Shown: positions 23,391 through 36,737 of the stretch, in pieces
How positions within the stretch are numbered: the first letter of the stretch is position 1
How the letters are laid out: the number at the start of each line of letters is the position of its first letter
Source of the DNA: Pelodera strongyloides
Lineage: Eukaryota; Nematoda; Chromadorea; Rhabditida; Rhabditidae
Reading direction: 5' to 3'
NCBI GenBank assembly: GCA_036852015.1
Contig: JAANDG010000276.1
Location: 62,001 to 126,000 of the forward strand
DNA: 64,000 bases
Position numbers and translations under genes: made by a program
The notes under the pieces: model-generated
Database searches by the model: none
Told to the model about the DNA's origin: nothing
Seen by the model: only the letters and a program-made list of their open reading frames with translations

Positions 23391-26300
23391 AGCTAACCAT
23401 AAGTAGCCCCCTCTGGTTAACTTGTGAGCAGACTGTGAGCTCACCTGCGCCCGGTGACGAATCACCGGACAGGTGCTCCACATTAACACGTCCAAAAAAA
23501 AAGAGGCAAAAATATGTCACAGTAATTGAGGAACAACACCTCTCGAAACCCAACGTATATATACAGACTGATGTTTTCAGGAAAGTAACTGACTGAATCA
23601 TCACCTAGATTTCGAAAAAAATAGATCAAAACTTACGAACTTAACTGAAACTCAGGTAGCAATAATGCAAAAAACGGACATATTTGTTGAAGAAAAGAGA
23701 ACAACTAACGACAAAAAATAAACAGAGAAAAAAGCACGAGCAAAATAAATCCTAGAGGCCTTTGTCGTAGTGCGGCCTTTTATCAACACTCTCTCAAAGC
23801 GCGCAGTTAAATGAGTCGGTAGATAGATCAACGCATTAATTGTGAAAATATACTTATGCGACACAAACAATAAGCATAACTTAATTGAGGTGCAAATGAG
23901 AAAATTCTACAAGGTATAATTTTGACCTGAGGCGACTTAAGAAAGTGAAAGAACTTTTAATACAGTTGGTATTTCATACAGTTCCCAAAACGACAGCTGT
24001 GCTCTAGACGGTGGCTTTCTTTTCTTTTTCGCATGCAAATTGCGTGTCTTCTAAAGACAAAGAGTTGACTCCCTGACAAATGACTGGCTGTCCGCAGGGT
24101 GCAAACGATGCAAATGAGCTGCTTACTTTCTTATTTGGAGCTCGCAGTCGACAAAAATTTGAAACAATGGTGGATGTTTCCACTCCTAGTCAAATATGTA
24201 ATGATGTGGATGTGACCACTCTGGGGCAGAACAACATTTCTCAAAGTACTGCATTCACAACTGTGGAAGCAAACGTTTTCCTAGAAGTTGTGTTTTGGTT
24301 TCCCATACTGTTCGAAGGAATCAAAGCTCACAAAAATATTGCGATCAGATGATGAGGTGGATGCTTTTGTCCGTTGCTCACGTCACTTTTTGGTCGAATA
24401 AAAATCTTTGTGTAAATGTTTTTGTGAGTCATCTATGCTATGTACTTCAAACACATACTTGGATTTTGTTGTTCCTTTATGTTGAAATGGTGACTCATTG
24501 ACATATGCTACATACACTACATCAACTGAGAATGCTCGAAACTTCCTCTTACAGTTTTATGACCTTTATAATTGCAAGCATCTGACAATCAGCGCACGTC
24601 TGACAATAAGCTTGCAGCAAGTTACCTAGGAAATTCTCATGACAGTAAATGATTCGCATCATTAACGCATCGAAGGACTCTCATAAGGTATGCCAACGCG
24701 GCCTTAATATAAAAAAAAACTGTTGTTGGGCTTCCTGGACCACAATATGACGAGAATTCTGGTTTACAACACAACTATTCGTTGGAAGCAGATGTTTACG
24801 CGGAAGGAAGCTGTTACCGCATGGGATTTATAGTTGTGAGGCAAAGGGGCGCCTCGAATACTTTGGTAACGAAAGGAACTCAAATGGGGCCGCAATAATT
24901 TTACTGTATATATATATATATAAAAACGTTATTATAGATTGCAATCATTAAAGACCAATCGTGTTTCCGAGAGGTTCCGAGAACTTATAACTGAAGAAAA
25001 CTCACATAGATCTTCGGTCGTTTTCGACTGGGATTGGAACCGGTTGGGTTTCCAACAATGATCAACTTAATAAAATGGACACATTACTGCATCCAAATCG
25101 GCAAACAAAGTTTTGTTTTTGCAAAATCCATGACATCCAATTTAATCAGACCGAGCAATTGGTTTTATTGCATTAGGAACGGAAGCCCGAGCGGCCGTTT
25201 TAGGGCTCTCTTTATGTGGGTCTTTGGTGGGCCACAAATCCCCAACTCAGATTGAAAATTTTGATAAACACGTTAGATCACGAATGAATGTGGTTAAGAC
25301 AGACATCCGACAATCTAATGGCTTTGATTGGAAATTCATCTCGAATAGGGGAGAACAATATTGGAGAAAACTTTGCTGTTATGAAAACTTCATTATGAAA
25401 TATGCTTAATACTTAGACGCATTCTTCTTACAAAGAAAATTTGCCTACTGGCCAGAATTTATGCTGTAAGGCAATCATGGCATGCGCAATTTACGCTGCC
25501 CCATTCCCGGGCAGATGGAGTATATACAGCCAATGACTTTCAAGGCCAATGACTTTTCAAAAAAGTACCGCTCATACGCTCAAAGGTTATACCATATTGT
25601 AGAGAACTGGCCAAGCTATAGATGGAAAGCGGGATGTACTATTGCAGTTAAAATATTTTAGGCAATTTATGTTCTTGCCTGTGTCACAGGACCCAGTCAG
25701 ATTGCAAGAGTACCGAGTCCAGTCGTCCGGGTCGTTATAAATCAACATGTTCACCTTCACCTAGTGCATGAAAGTTATGGGTTCAAGAATAGTAAGCGCA
25801 GCTCACAAAGACATTAACATAGAGCGCTTTCAGCATTTCAGCCTTCCAACACTGGTTGGAACATTAAAAATTCTCAAACAAAAAGAGGAATAAATATCTG
25901 ATCAATCAAAATTCATAAACCTACTGGAAACAATAACCAAGTAAGGCGAGCATAACTGTGGAATCAGTGTGAACTTGAGTTCTAATTGAGTGAATTTCAG
26001 AATTGTTACCTGTCTATGGAATGTTTCTGTATTGCGCGCAAAGTTGTATGAACCACGTACGGGATTATGTGGGACTTATAACACGTCCCGGACCGAAAGG
26101 GACCCACACCTATGTAAACTGACTGTGGGAACAGAGGTTGCATGTGCATATATTGTCTTCCGATCCTGCAACTTCAAGGAACTAAGCTGATACTGGCGCA
26201 CCTCAGGACAAAACAAATCCATATCACTGTCAATATTTTTGAGAAGAAAGTTTGAAAAGCAGTAAAAAACGAAGGATTTTTACACACACAGAAGGATTTT

Positions 26301-28680
26301 TTATGCAGCATGCGTGTCTTTTTATGGACGAAGTGTTGTTTGTGTTTGAGTTGCGAATGAATGAATGAATGACGAAAGGTTAGAAAGGTGAGAGATATAA
26401 AGGTGAGCGATTTGAATGGGAAGGACCTGAACGATCATTCATCACAGTTGCCGGCTTTCCTTACAGCTGATGATTGTTAGTGAGGTGTGAGGATCTAGCA
26501 AGGGAACAAGAGAGAAGCAGATAGAGATGGAGATCAACCGATAGAGATAGAAGAAGTGAGAGAGATAAAGGATAGAGAGCAAAAGCATGAAGTTATTTAC
26601 AATGGATGTCACTGTGCTGCGCATCTCGTTTGGTCAATGCATTCGAAATTAACCACAAAGCGGCTGAGATGAAATAAACTGACGTCTGGTAACACAAAAA
26701 TATGCTTGTGGAAAGCACATACATTCTGCGCTCCTTTAGACATGACATTTGTATGTAAGTTGTACGTTTCTTTCGCCTCGATGAATCACATTGCGAAGAT
26801 CAAAAGAAAGTGACGTTTAGATACAAGACGCGCCGATGGAACCGCAACTTACAAAATGTTTTGCATATTCAAAAGAGATATAATAGTTTGTATACTGGGC
26901 GGGGGTCGGTCGCAAATGAGATCTGTGTTTCATAGCGCTTAAGCTGCTGAATTTCAGATATTTGGTTCTTTTCGTGTCACTGCACTACGCTTTTCAAAAT
27001 AGCACCCAACCAGTGAAGCTCACAATTACTTCTAAAATAGTCAGATACCAATCAAGACAGTGTTGACTTGTAATTTACGAATAACTGTTTCGGTTGAAAC
27101 AGTGGCGCTATTTCGATAACCTGCACAAATGACCGGTGTTGAAGGGCAGCTTTTTGTTTTCTGTGTCAGAAACTCTACATCGCTTGACAAGATAAGATTT
27201 CCTTTTGAACTTGTGTGTGGCCCATAATAGAAGTAGTGCAAACAAATGGAGTCTCATGGGGCTTTTTATGAAGATGTCTTTGTGAGGGCACGCTGTCAGG
27301 GCTTTATGAGGTGAAATGGATGACTCTTCCTTTTGAAACATTTGCAAAAAGAGACTAAATGGCTTTGTTTCGACACAGGGAACTGGTCTTACAAAAAAAT
27401 AAGTGAGGGTAGAGAAACGGAAGGTTCTTCTAGGTTCCGAAACCTGCTTAATTATGATTGAAGATTCTCATGCTTGTACTGTAGTCAAGAGATACCATGT
27501 ATATTAATACGACATCACAACCTCAACTCCAATCGAGAGCTCCGAAGACATAATAAGCAACGTGGTGCGCATTCTGTACCCACAAACTGCCCACGCTTGA
27601 AACGAACCGACAATCCTCATACCAGCAGGAAACAGAACTCAACTAAATGACACATAATGCATTAAACAGAATAGTACCATAGACGAAAGTAGCAAACATC
27701 TCACCGTCAAATTGTCAAACTTTAGCAATATACGTTACAGATCTATCGAATGGCGGCTGCAATTAATGTATTTGTTCTTGGCCGATATTCTGGAGAATCA
27801 CTTTCATTGCTTTCCTTATACCCTTTTCTACTTCGTACGCACATTCATTCCGCAATCATAAACGATGCATACCGAAACTTATTGTAGTTGGTCGAAAACA
27901 GTCATATATTAGTAAACGCTGAGGCATATGCGGCCTCATCAGTGATCATCTCAATCAGTTGTCCAGTATACACATGTTGGTCACCTGATAGTTGAAACCT
28001 AATGCCGATTTGTATATGTAAATTTGTCACATGTTGTTTGCGAGTCATTGACACTGTAATTTGATCAGCTATTTACATAATATTTACTAAGCTTGACGAG
28101 AAAAAGAATAAAAGTTTATTACAAATAGTTGGTATAAATGTGCAAATCTGCTAGCCTACGTCTTTGACCAGTTTTAAATACTAGTTTGGTGTTTCAAGAA
28201 CACGACCACGCGACTTTGAGAACAAATTTTTTGTTTTCAAAGTGGCATGTTCCTCGATCAGGGCGTAGATCAAAATGTAGAATCCGAGGAAAATCAACGA
28301 GGTTTGTTTTATTTGATTTATTTTGATTGATGTATTAATAGACAATCTACATCATACAATAGCGTGTGAGTCTGCGATCACCGTTGCAAGACATTCAATG
28401 GCCTTTGACCCCGTATCACACACTAATAAACTGTACACGGTGTTATTGGGACAGAAAAATGTCTATGCTAGGCAAATACTATGACTCACCTTCCCTCCAT
28501 GCACTCAAGATAAGAGATACGACGAATTTCTGCTTACAAGGCAAGTTCGCACTGATCAGTTTCAACACGAAAACATTCCCGCTTTATTTTCCATTTTATT
28601 GCGCCTAATCTTGAACCTTAGGCAAACAGTTATTGTACGCCCTATGCCATTTTTGACCAGTCTTCAACTATTCACGGACG
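23391..28680. other. no supported gene
   Basis: One frame (24080-24352, + strand, 90 codons) has moderately coding-like codons but no recognised domain or clear splice partners. Simple repeats include TA dinucleotides at 24907-24922 and a GAAT repeat near 26357-26372. Otherwise unremarkable intergenic sequence. Confidence 0.4.
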
Positions 28681-28690
28681 TTATTTCCAG
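28681..28690 (+). promoter_or_regulatory. probable trans-splice acceptor
   Basis: TTATTTCCAG, close to the nematode acceptor consensus TTTTCAG, ends 40 bases before the proposed start of the phospholipase gene. No upstream exon that fits was found, so spliced-leader addition here is a reasonable inference. Confidence 0.4.
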
Positions 28691-28730
28691 TTGCTTAACA
28701 TATTCACACCAACAAATATATTCAGCAACA

Positions 28731-31700
28731 ATGCGAGACCCGGACATCAGCAATGAATTGACTTATATAAGTCAAACATTGATCGATGTTGGTGAGTTGA
28801 ATCTTTATATCCACCCATTTTGCATGTTTATTTTGACGCACGACTAGTAATTTTATTCGGTTGTCTTACGAAGGACAAGTTGCTCTAAAAGCATGCTCAA
28901 GATGTTAATAAGAACCAGTTTCACAATTTCGTTGTTCCGGGTTTTAGATAGGCAATTGGGGACTTCAACTCTTCGTGATACAGTGGGAGAAATATTCGAA
29001 ACCACCGACATGCCAGAGGGAAGGAAGCTTCAACTAATTATCAACTCCATTGCATCGCAAATTAAGGAAAAGATCATGTTAGTTTGTATATCGTCGATTC
29101 TTTTGAATGAAACGAAAAATTTATATTGATCAAATAATTGTCCTCCTTTAGATAATGCCATTTGATCAAATAATTGGGTAGCTGTATTTTGTAGAAACAT
29201 TTTTTTTTAGGTATTTGGATACAATCTCCATTTCGCTACAGCCGGTTGTTCAATTCGTGCTAAAGCTTGCAAAAGACGACCACGATGAACTATGTGTGAT
29301 GGTATGGAGTTAACAGACATAAGAACAGAAAACTTCATAGGAAACGGAAGAACCATTTGGACGGCCATTTTTTTTTCGTGGGGAAACCCATTTGGTGACT
29401 TTGTCTTGACCAAGTTTGTCACCTGGTCACCGTATGATCACTCACCGGTGACAAACTGTTTTTCTTCTTCTTTCGTTTAAGTGACCAGCCAACGACCGTT
29501 TTTCTGTGGTTTCAGCAATTATTCCGTTTTCCTGTCTTATGGTTAGGAAACTGAAAGCCAAAGTAAAGTTTCACTAATTCACTAATTTGACTGTATTCAG
29601 ATTGTCAGTGAACTGGAAAGTAAGATGTTCCGCTTTCTTTCGCTTCAAATGTTCATGCCGGGCCGGAAAACAAGATTTGAAATGTGAGTGTATTAAGCGT
29701 TATCAGGTCCTTGCGCAAGGGACGTGAAGGCATTCTTATTCCAACATGCGTTATCCTTTCTTTCTTTATTTTTTTTCGTAAAGGATTCGTGATGCAATTT
29801 ACTTGATATGTGAGCTCGACCAGACGGTTCTACATCGGTTGGCTGCCAAAGAAGACGATAAGTCGCAATTGGTAGGTAAAAGTGTATTATTTGTTTTCCT
29901 TGTTTTAAATTAGGAGTTGCCTCATGATCCTTAAATATGCGTTCTATATTTTTCATTCTAGATGCTCTGTCATATACTGGACCTGTTGTCTGGTTGTGAC
30001 GTCATCAACAACCAGGACTCAGAAGGCAGGACAGCTCTATTTGTTGCCGTGGAATCAATGGCCCTCAAAAATGCTGTTACGCTTCTGGCAAATGGAGCTG
30101 ATCCTAACATGAAGAACTGCCAGGGTGTCAGCCCTCTGGAGATTGCTACTAGGGTGTGTTATTGAATTTTGTTATACATCATAATAGTGTGCTATTTGTT
30201 TGGGCAAACGTGTACAAATCCATCGATTCCTCTGTTTTCGGTTTGGAATTCAGAAAAAAATGAACGTTCTTAATTTTCGGAAGGATGCCTGAGTCTCACA
30301 AGGCTTCTCCTACTCTACGATGCTGACATATTGCCACTGAATGGAAATGTGTACGCAGACGATGTCGAGCAGTGCGTGAACTTAATAAGAGATCAAAGGC
30401 AATTCGTTGATGAGCTGAGTAAAGGTATGTTTTATCGATGATTGCACTTCATTCGAATTAGACTAAATCTTCTTACAGCAAACAGTTTTACACAATCTTC
30501 CTTAAGGTGAAAAAGTGAGTCTGAAATGGGATGAAAACACTGACATTATCAATGCGTTATCGATTGACGGTGGTGGTATTCGAGGACTGGTATCGGCACA
30601 GGTGAATATGTCTCGTTTTTGGTGGTATTATCTGCTTCAGTAACGTCAATGGATAAAAACTTGTTTTGTTTATTTCGAAAACTTTCTGTATCGAAAAAAA
30701 CATCTAGTTCAGATTCTGATCGAAATCGACAACATGTTTGGATCCGAGGTTATCCACTCATTTTCCTGGACAGCAGGCACTAGCACGGGATCGATTCTCA
30801 GTCTTGCTCTCAGTTTGGGAAAGACGTCTGCGCAGTGTAGAAACATCTACCTTCGGCTGAAGGATAAGGTATTTGATTCGGCACACCGTATACAAGGGGT
30901 TTCATCTATATATTAAATATGTCACGCGCCCATGTGTGGTACACCATTTTCTTATAGGTTTTTGTGAAGACATGGACTAGGAAAATAGCTCCAGTATTGG
31001 TCAATTACCCCAGTCGACCACTAGAACAATTTCTGAAGATCGAGTTCGGTCGTTACACGAAAATGGCTTCTATTCGGCACAAGAGGTACCATATTATCTT
31101 GAAAGCGTTTATGTATTATCTGATTCGTCGAGAAATCATGGCGTTCCTCTTTCGGTCTCTCCAGCCTGTACAATGTAACGTAAATGTAAAATAACGAAGC
31201 CGAAGGAGCTCACTGCGTATTCCAAATGTAATTGTTGAAATACGGAAGTCTTGGAAAAAATGAGTGATTGGTTCGAATCTAGAACACGTATTTTTATGGA
31301 GAAAATTGGAAAGTTGCGCCTTATACATATTTCGCTCGTTTTTCTTGTGTTTTGCCCAGCATCCCACATCTAACTTCTAACTTTACCAGGGTAATGGTAA
31401 CCTCGTCCAACTTTGATAAACAACCCATTCAACCAGTCATATTCCGCAACTATCCTTCGGACAACCTGCCGTATGCTGCTGAACGATGGCAAGAACCAAA
31501 TAATATCCTTATTTGGTTGGCTGCGAGGTGTTCCAGGTTCGTGGTGTTTTCTGTATCATAAACTGTTTAGTGTACATTTATTTATGTAAGATCTTGTTTG
31601 ATCCTGAAAAACACTCAATGAAAGAATGATTTTACAGTGCCGCTCCTTACTATTTCAACTACGTGGAGCACTTCTCCTCTGCGGGTCGCCTTATGGACGG

Positions 31701-33753
31701 AGGGCTTGTCGCCAACAACCCCACAAGGCTTTTACTCCTTGACATAGAAGGGGAAACGAAGAAAACAGGGAAACAGCTTGGATGTGTGCTCTCCTTAGGA
31801 ACTGGTATGACTTGTAAGAGTACTTGTTATTTGGCATGTTTTTTCAGTAAGAGACAAGCTTGTCTCTGTGAATGATGCATTATTTGTTAAATAGGTCATC
31901 CTCGAACGATCAGCGTCGAACCTCGGATACAACGGCCGCCCTGGCTACGACACATGGCAGAACTGATGAGGATTAAGGACGTGCTCCTTGACAGGGTAAG
32001 CGATTGTTTTCGGCGACGGTTTTTTAGAGAATTTATTAACATACAATTACTTATTTAGGCGACCGACTCCAATACGATGTGCATCACTGATCAGAGAACA
32101 TCATGGCACCTGGACGGAAAATACTTCAGATTCAGTCCGGAATTGGAAAAGGATATTAAGCTGGACGAAACGGACGACGTCCGTATAATTGACCTGATGT
32201 GGGACACCAAGGTTTGAATGCTTGTAGCGGATGTTCAAATACTCGAAATATGTATCAAGGAGCAAAATTTTAGGAACTAAAGACCGCATACCGCTGTATC
32301 TCATTTTTTCAAGTCTTTTTCAGGTATTCGTCTACAAACAGAAGCGCCATGAGTTGGGACGGTTGTATAAATACCTGTCCGGAATGCAAACTGATGTTGG
32401 CGAACCATTCGAGAAAGCGGACTCTGTCTCAAACAGTAAGCGCGTGACATATATGTTCGTAGCGCTATTTTTTTTTACTATTTTCTTCGTAGCGCAACAT
32501 CCACTTGTAAGAGCCCTAATTATACTGCTTCAGTATCCTATGAAAGCGTGACACTGGAACATGTGAGGATGACATTCGTGCCTACATACAGGGCTCAGTT
32601 AGCTGAACACGAAACCTATGCACCAGCCGACCTAGCAGATGTTTGTTTATTTTGCATATTCGGAACGATCAAACCACTACTTATTTGAGAATAAATAGCA
32701 AATGCATGATCCTTCTCCCCATCATTCAACTCTTCAGCACATACTTCCTTACTGGAATCCATGGGATGGGCACCCAAATCCACTGTAAAATACGTGTCAT
32801 ACATGAAACCATTTATTGCCAAATTGGCACTTTCGTTTGTGATTTATAACCCCTTCTTCCTTTTCACAGATATTGACCCTTTGGAGAACTATGAGATGTA
32901 CAGGAAAATGAGTTACGAAGAGAACATATGCCTTGAAGTGTGATGAATATTACTTCATGCCTCTCACATAAATCAAAACTGAAAATTAAAACGTTTATTC
33001 AGGTTTCGCCCGGAGTTGTGTTCGAACTAAAATGTTCCTGTGGAGCGGTGTATCTTAGCGAGACATCATCGGATGTTTGCGGAGCTGTGTCCGCGCTTTT
33101 CAGGTAAAAAAAGAGTTTAAGCAAAAGTAACAGCTTGCATGACCATCAGCTATGGTGGCGCTCGCGTAGTTTCAGTTCGACAAAGTGCAAAAATTGAAAA
33201 GCGCAAAATCTCAGAAAAAAAACGGACAATATCACTTCCGCTGAAAAAGCGATTGATATGCTTTCCTTTTTACATTTATCATGTAAGTTCGAATGAATTT
33301 TCGCCGTAGAAACAAGTAATATTGAGGAATTTACAGTATATTAAAGAACAAGAACGTGGATAAAGAAAGAATGTGATAAAGTACAGTGCTGTTAGTTGGT
33401 TATTAAAGAAAGGAGACACGATATTCTTACATTCGGGCAGCGTTCCAAAAAACCACGAGTTGTTGAAATAGCAGGCTGTTCTTTCGTCAAAAACAGTTTA
33501 TTCGGACTGGGCTGCGGTATGCTGGACAATAATCGTCAGCAATATTTGATAACTTTTCAGAATCAACCGTCACCCCGAGCAGGCTCCAAGTCATCCACTC
33601 TCTGTGCACAGGACGGAAGAACATTCTGATTCAGCTCCCTTCCTTGAAGTCAGAATTCACAAAGAAGGGCTTGCCAAAGAAAGCGACAGAAAGGCTCTCA
33701 TTGCAACAGTGTTGAATCATTATATGGAGACTCAAAAATCTCTCATAAACTAG
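28731..33753 (+). CDS. group VI calcium-independent phospholipase A2 (ankyrin-patatin)
   Basis: About 19 exons: 28731-28791, 28948-29077, 29211-29301, 29601-29683, 29784-29871, 29962-30153/30155, about 30294-30424, 30507-30601, 30713-30868, 30958-31085, 31390-31536, 31638-31804, 31895-31995, 32059-32211, 32324-32435, 32534-32640/32644, 32870-32937, 33003-33103 and 33561-33753, giving about 769 residues. Ankyrin repeats lie around 120-250 ([29 protein letters not shown]). The patatin domain has the oxyanion loop DGGGIRG (280-286), nucleophile elbow GTSTG (Ser about 315) and DGG (Asp about 455): all catalytic elements are intact. This family cleaves the sn-2 acyl chain of phospholipids in the cytosol and at membranes. 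Beyond the usual family end it continues about 150 residues, including [14 protein letters not shown]. Two junctions are unsettled: after 30153 and after 32640, where the best donors do not keep frame. Confidence 0.88.
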
Positions 33754-33948
33754 ACAACGTCACAGTTGCTTGCTATCCTTCAAAGACGTTCCTTCAAAGT
33801 TTTTTAGACCACTAAGCTTTTTTATTCGATTGCCTACGTTTTGATGGGATTCCTCGGGGTAAAAAAAGTGTTGTTTTATCATTTGCTGTTTATTATTTAT
33901 TTATTTATTTAAGTTGTTTTTGTTGTTATTCTCATGCCCGCGTGATAC

Positions 33949-33954
33949 AATAAA
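33949..33954 (+). terminator. polyadenylation signal for the phospholipase gene
   Basis: AATAAA followed by G, 196 bases after the stop codon at 33751-33753, at the end of a T-rich 3' region. Confidence 0.55.
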
Positions 33955-36182
33955 GAATTGCGCAGTTTTTCCGTGGTAATTAATTAATTCTTGGTCGTTT
34001 TCAATTATGGCCGAGTCATTGTAAAATAGGTTATCACGATCATCACCTGTGGATAACAATCACACACTTTCATTTAAATAAGATATTTTCCATTTCACGG
34101 TTGAAAATATGCGCCTATTCCCAGAATAAGGCTGATTAAAATTAATGACATCTCGAAACTCTTTGTTTTGGCCATTTTGCTCTTTGTCACTTACTCTTTC
34201 TACATTACATATTTTACGAGTTTTCAATTAAAGTCGGGGATGGTGACATTGGCAATGTTCTTTAAAAAAAGCAGTCCAGGTCTTGTGCAATGCATATATT
34301 AAAAATTATTTAGTGTGTTCTTGCATTGAATTTTCCAAACCCTTGGTAATTTACAAATATTGTGAAAAAGAATAATTGATGGAACGATTTGTTCAAGAGT
34401 GAAACCGGTAAACTTGATGCAATTTAGTACAAGAAGCAGAAAAAAGCTCACGTTTCCCAAGTAACCCGTATCGTATTCAACTAATCAGTTTCCATAGGGA
34501 AAAATAATCTTTCATATTGGTTTCTGCATTATTTCACACCTGATATACTATATAACTTGTAGGGTACAACTTAATTTTTTACTATGTAAAATAAACTATT
34601 TTGTCTTTGAAGGAAACATTTTTTTCTTGGGAATTCACTTTCATTAAAGGAAATATGCAGTCAAAATGAGCAAGTAAGCAGTCAAAATGCGCAAAAAAAT
34701 TCCGAATATTCGAATTTGCATACGATTACACCACTCTTTATTGCGATTTTTCGATATCTGCATACAAGCTCATTTTTTTCCTTTGCACCTGAGGGGTACA
34801 TGGGTCCACTAAACGCGTTTATTGTTGTTTCCTTAATGGGGAACATACATTCTATTAATACAGCTTAACTTCAGAAAGGGCTTACATATTCCTTTTAAAC
34901 CAGCAATGATTGCACTGGGAGTGAAAAAGTATTTATTAAAAGTTCCCAGTGCAATCCTTGCTGGTTTATTGAACGTTTCACTGAATGCAAAATACAATAT
35001 ATACTCTGAGTCTTTCTAATAAACACTATAGTACTGTGTAGCTTGGTCGACCTTGACAGTTCGCACGTGCGTTGTTTTGTCAATCGTTAGTTAATAAAAG
35101 TTACAGTGATCCATACACACTTTATCTCACTAGGGCGAGTGCGCATGGAAAAAATGTTCGTGGCGTTCCCGGTCATATTTCATTTTTCGATCATTCAAAA
35201 GGAAAAAAATCATCACAAGGACGATGTTAAGTTCCGAGAAGTCTCAAAGCATTCTTTCAAAGCATTTTTGTGCCCCCCCCCCTCTCCCCAACATAGTGTG
35301 GATATCTATTAAATTACGTATGAATTAACCATGAACTAAATTCTTCAGTAATTCAGCAAAACTATCTTCCTTTAAATGTTATTTCATTCATTGTGCAATT
35401 AGCAATGGTTATCAAAAGAGCAAATTCATCACAAAACGTTTCACCCAGAATGACTCACGCATTGCAGAAGTCAATTATTCCTCAGGAATTGCCCTTCAAA
35501 GTATGACACACAAAGAAATTCAATTACATTACTATTCCCCTAAAGTCAATGAGGTTTCTTGACCTGAAGGTCAAGCACTTACTTAGTAGGTATATTATAC
35601 AATCTCTTAGTTTGCTTCAGAGCTATTTTCTTCGTTTGCATGAAGCGCAAACATTCTTTACACCCTTTAACTGAATGAAAAATACTTATATTTAAATGTC
35701 TCAGAACTTCTAGTATCAGCTGGTAACATTTACTCATGCAACAAATATGCCCTAGTCAAATGCCAATCAGTTGAATTTCAATTGACTTTCCTGTTAACCA
35801 ATTTTGCTGGTCTGGTATGCTTGGTATTTGATATTGGATCACTACATCGGTCCAAGGTCAGCGCCTCTCGTAAAATATAAACGTTCTTCTGTATCAAAAG
35901 TGCACTTTTAGACCTGTTTTTGAGACTCATTCACTTATTATGTTGTCTCAGCTGTTTACAATATGTAGTTACAATGTTTAATAAGGCGTTTGCAATATTT
36001 GTTGTTTGTGACTCATTTATTGGGGAACCTATTTTTCTGGTAATCTTATGTACCTTCAGATAAGTGATCATGTTTCTTTGACTCTATTTTAGTTATAGAA
36101 TAGGTAGTATCTTCGAGCTGAGTATCTTAGTTATGTTCTACACGTAAGTGCACCTTCCATATGTCATGAGATTTTCTGAAAT
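33955..36182. other. intergenic, no protein gene seen
   Basis: AT-rich with no supported coding exon. It contains the hairpin listed at 34897-34967 and a C-run at 35273-35282. Confidence 0.45.
34897..34967 (+). ncRNA. microRNA-precursor-like hairpin candidate
   Basis: The 24-base arm at 34897-34920 pairs with 34944-34967 with a single mismatch (23 of 24), around a 23-base A/T-rich loop. The arms read AAACCAGCAATGATTGCACT... and ...CAATCCTTGCTGGTTT. Arm and loop sizes suit a pre-microRNA, and one arm contains ATTGCAC, which is also the seed of the miR-25/92 family, though probably not at positions 2-8 here. Against it: pairing does not clearly extend beyond the 24-base stem as a primary transcript would need, and the TTAA-like edges (TTAAACC, GGTTTAT) could mean a tiny transposon footprint. 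The sense strand is not determined by sequence. Confidence 0.35.
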
Positions 36183-36562
36183 TCACATGCATTCATCCTG
36201 ATGTGACATACCGTAAATCATAAAGTTCACTATTTCGTGTGTCTGGCAATCTCGACATCTCATTCTTTTTATATAGTAGTCTCTTTCACATGTGATGTTG
36301 CGAGGAAATTGATCTCTCCTTGTGACCACTCTATTCGGGAAGAAATATTTCAAAAATAGAAACACACACCGGTTTATTCCAATTATAAATAAATGTATTT
36401 TAATATAATATTTATAATAATAATTTAATAAATTGATGTATTTCAATATAATAATTCATACATAAAATTAGTCGAGAAATAAGAAACATACCGCGTTTGT
36501 TTTCTAGTTCGTTTCGCGTTTATTGTTTGGCAGACCTTATTGCACGGCGTTGCGTTGAATTT
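36183..36562 (-). CDS. possible small cysteine-rich protein gene (partial)
   Basis: Two minus-strand exons, 36562-36492 and 36330-36183, join in frame with good signals (CCACCAG acceptor, CG|gtatgt donor, GAATAG acceptor). They encode about 72 residues, very basic in the middle (NAKRTRKQTRVVTRRD). Cysteines occur in a pattern C-x3-C ... C-x11-C-x2-C ... C (PCNKVC, ITCERD, RCRDC, ECM). The basic cluster could be a processing site and the cysteines suggest an extracellular disulfide fold, but no start codon or signal peptide exon was identified. A GTATGT donor after TTTACG (36222) means the last exon may instead splice onward. I do not recognise the family. Confidence 0.35.
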
Positions 36563-36737
36563 CTGGTGGAGGATTTTAATCAAACTCGATATCGATTCAT
36601 GTAATTTCACAAATACGGTCAATTTAACTATTCGGCCAAGACTAATTTCTTGGTTCTTTCGTGTCTTTTTATGCCATTTTTCCGCTTCAGTGAAATCCAA
36701 TATAATCAATAATAAGGTATTGATTGGTTGCAGAAGG

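Noticed and set aside
31260..31280. GGTTCGAATC resembling a tRNA B box
   Set aside because: No A box at the right distance and no cloverleaf arms; inside an intron of the phospholipase gene.
32616..32822. Minus-strand 68-codon frame within the phospholipase gene
   Set aside because: It overlaps plus-strand exons with correct phases; antisense shadow.
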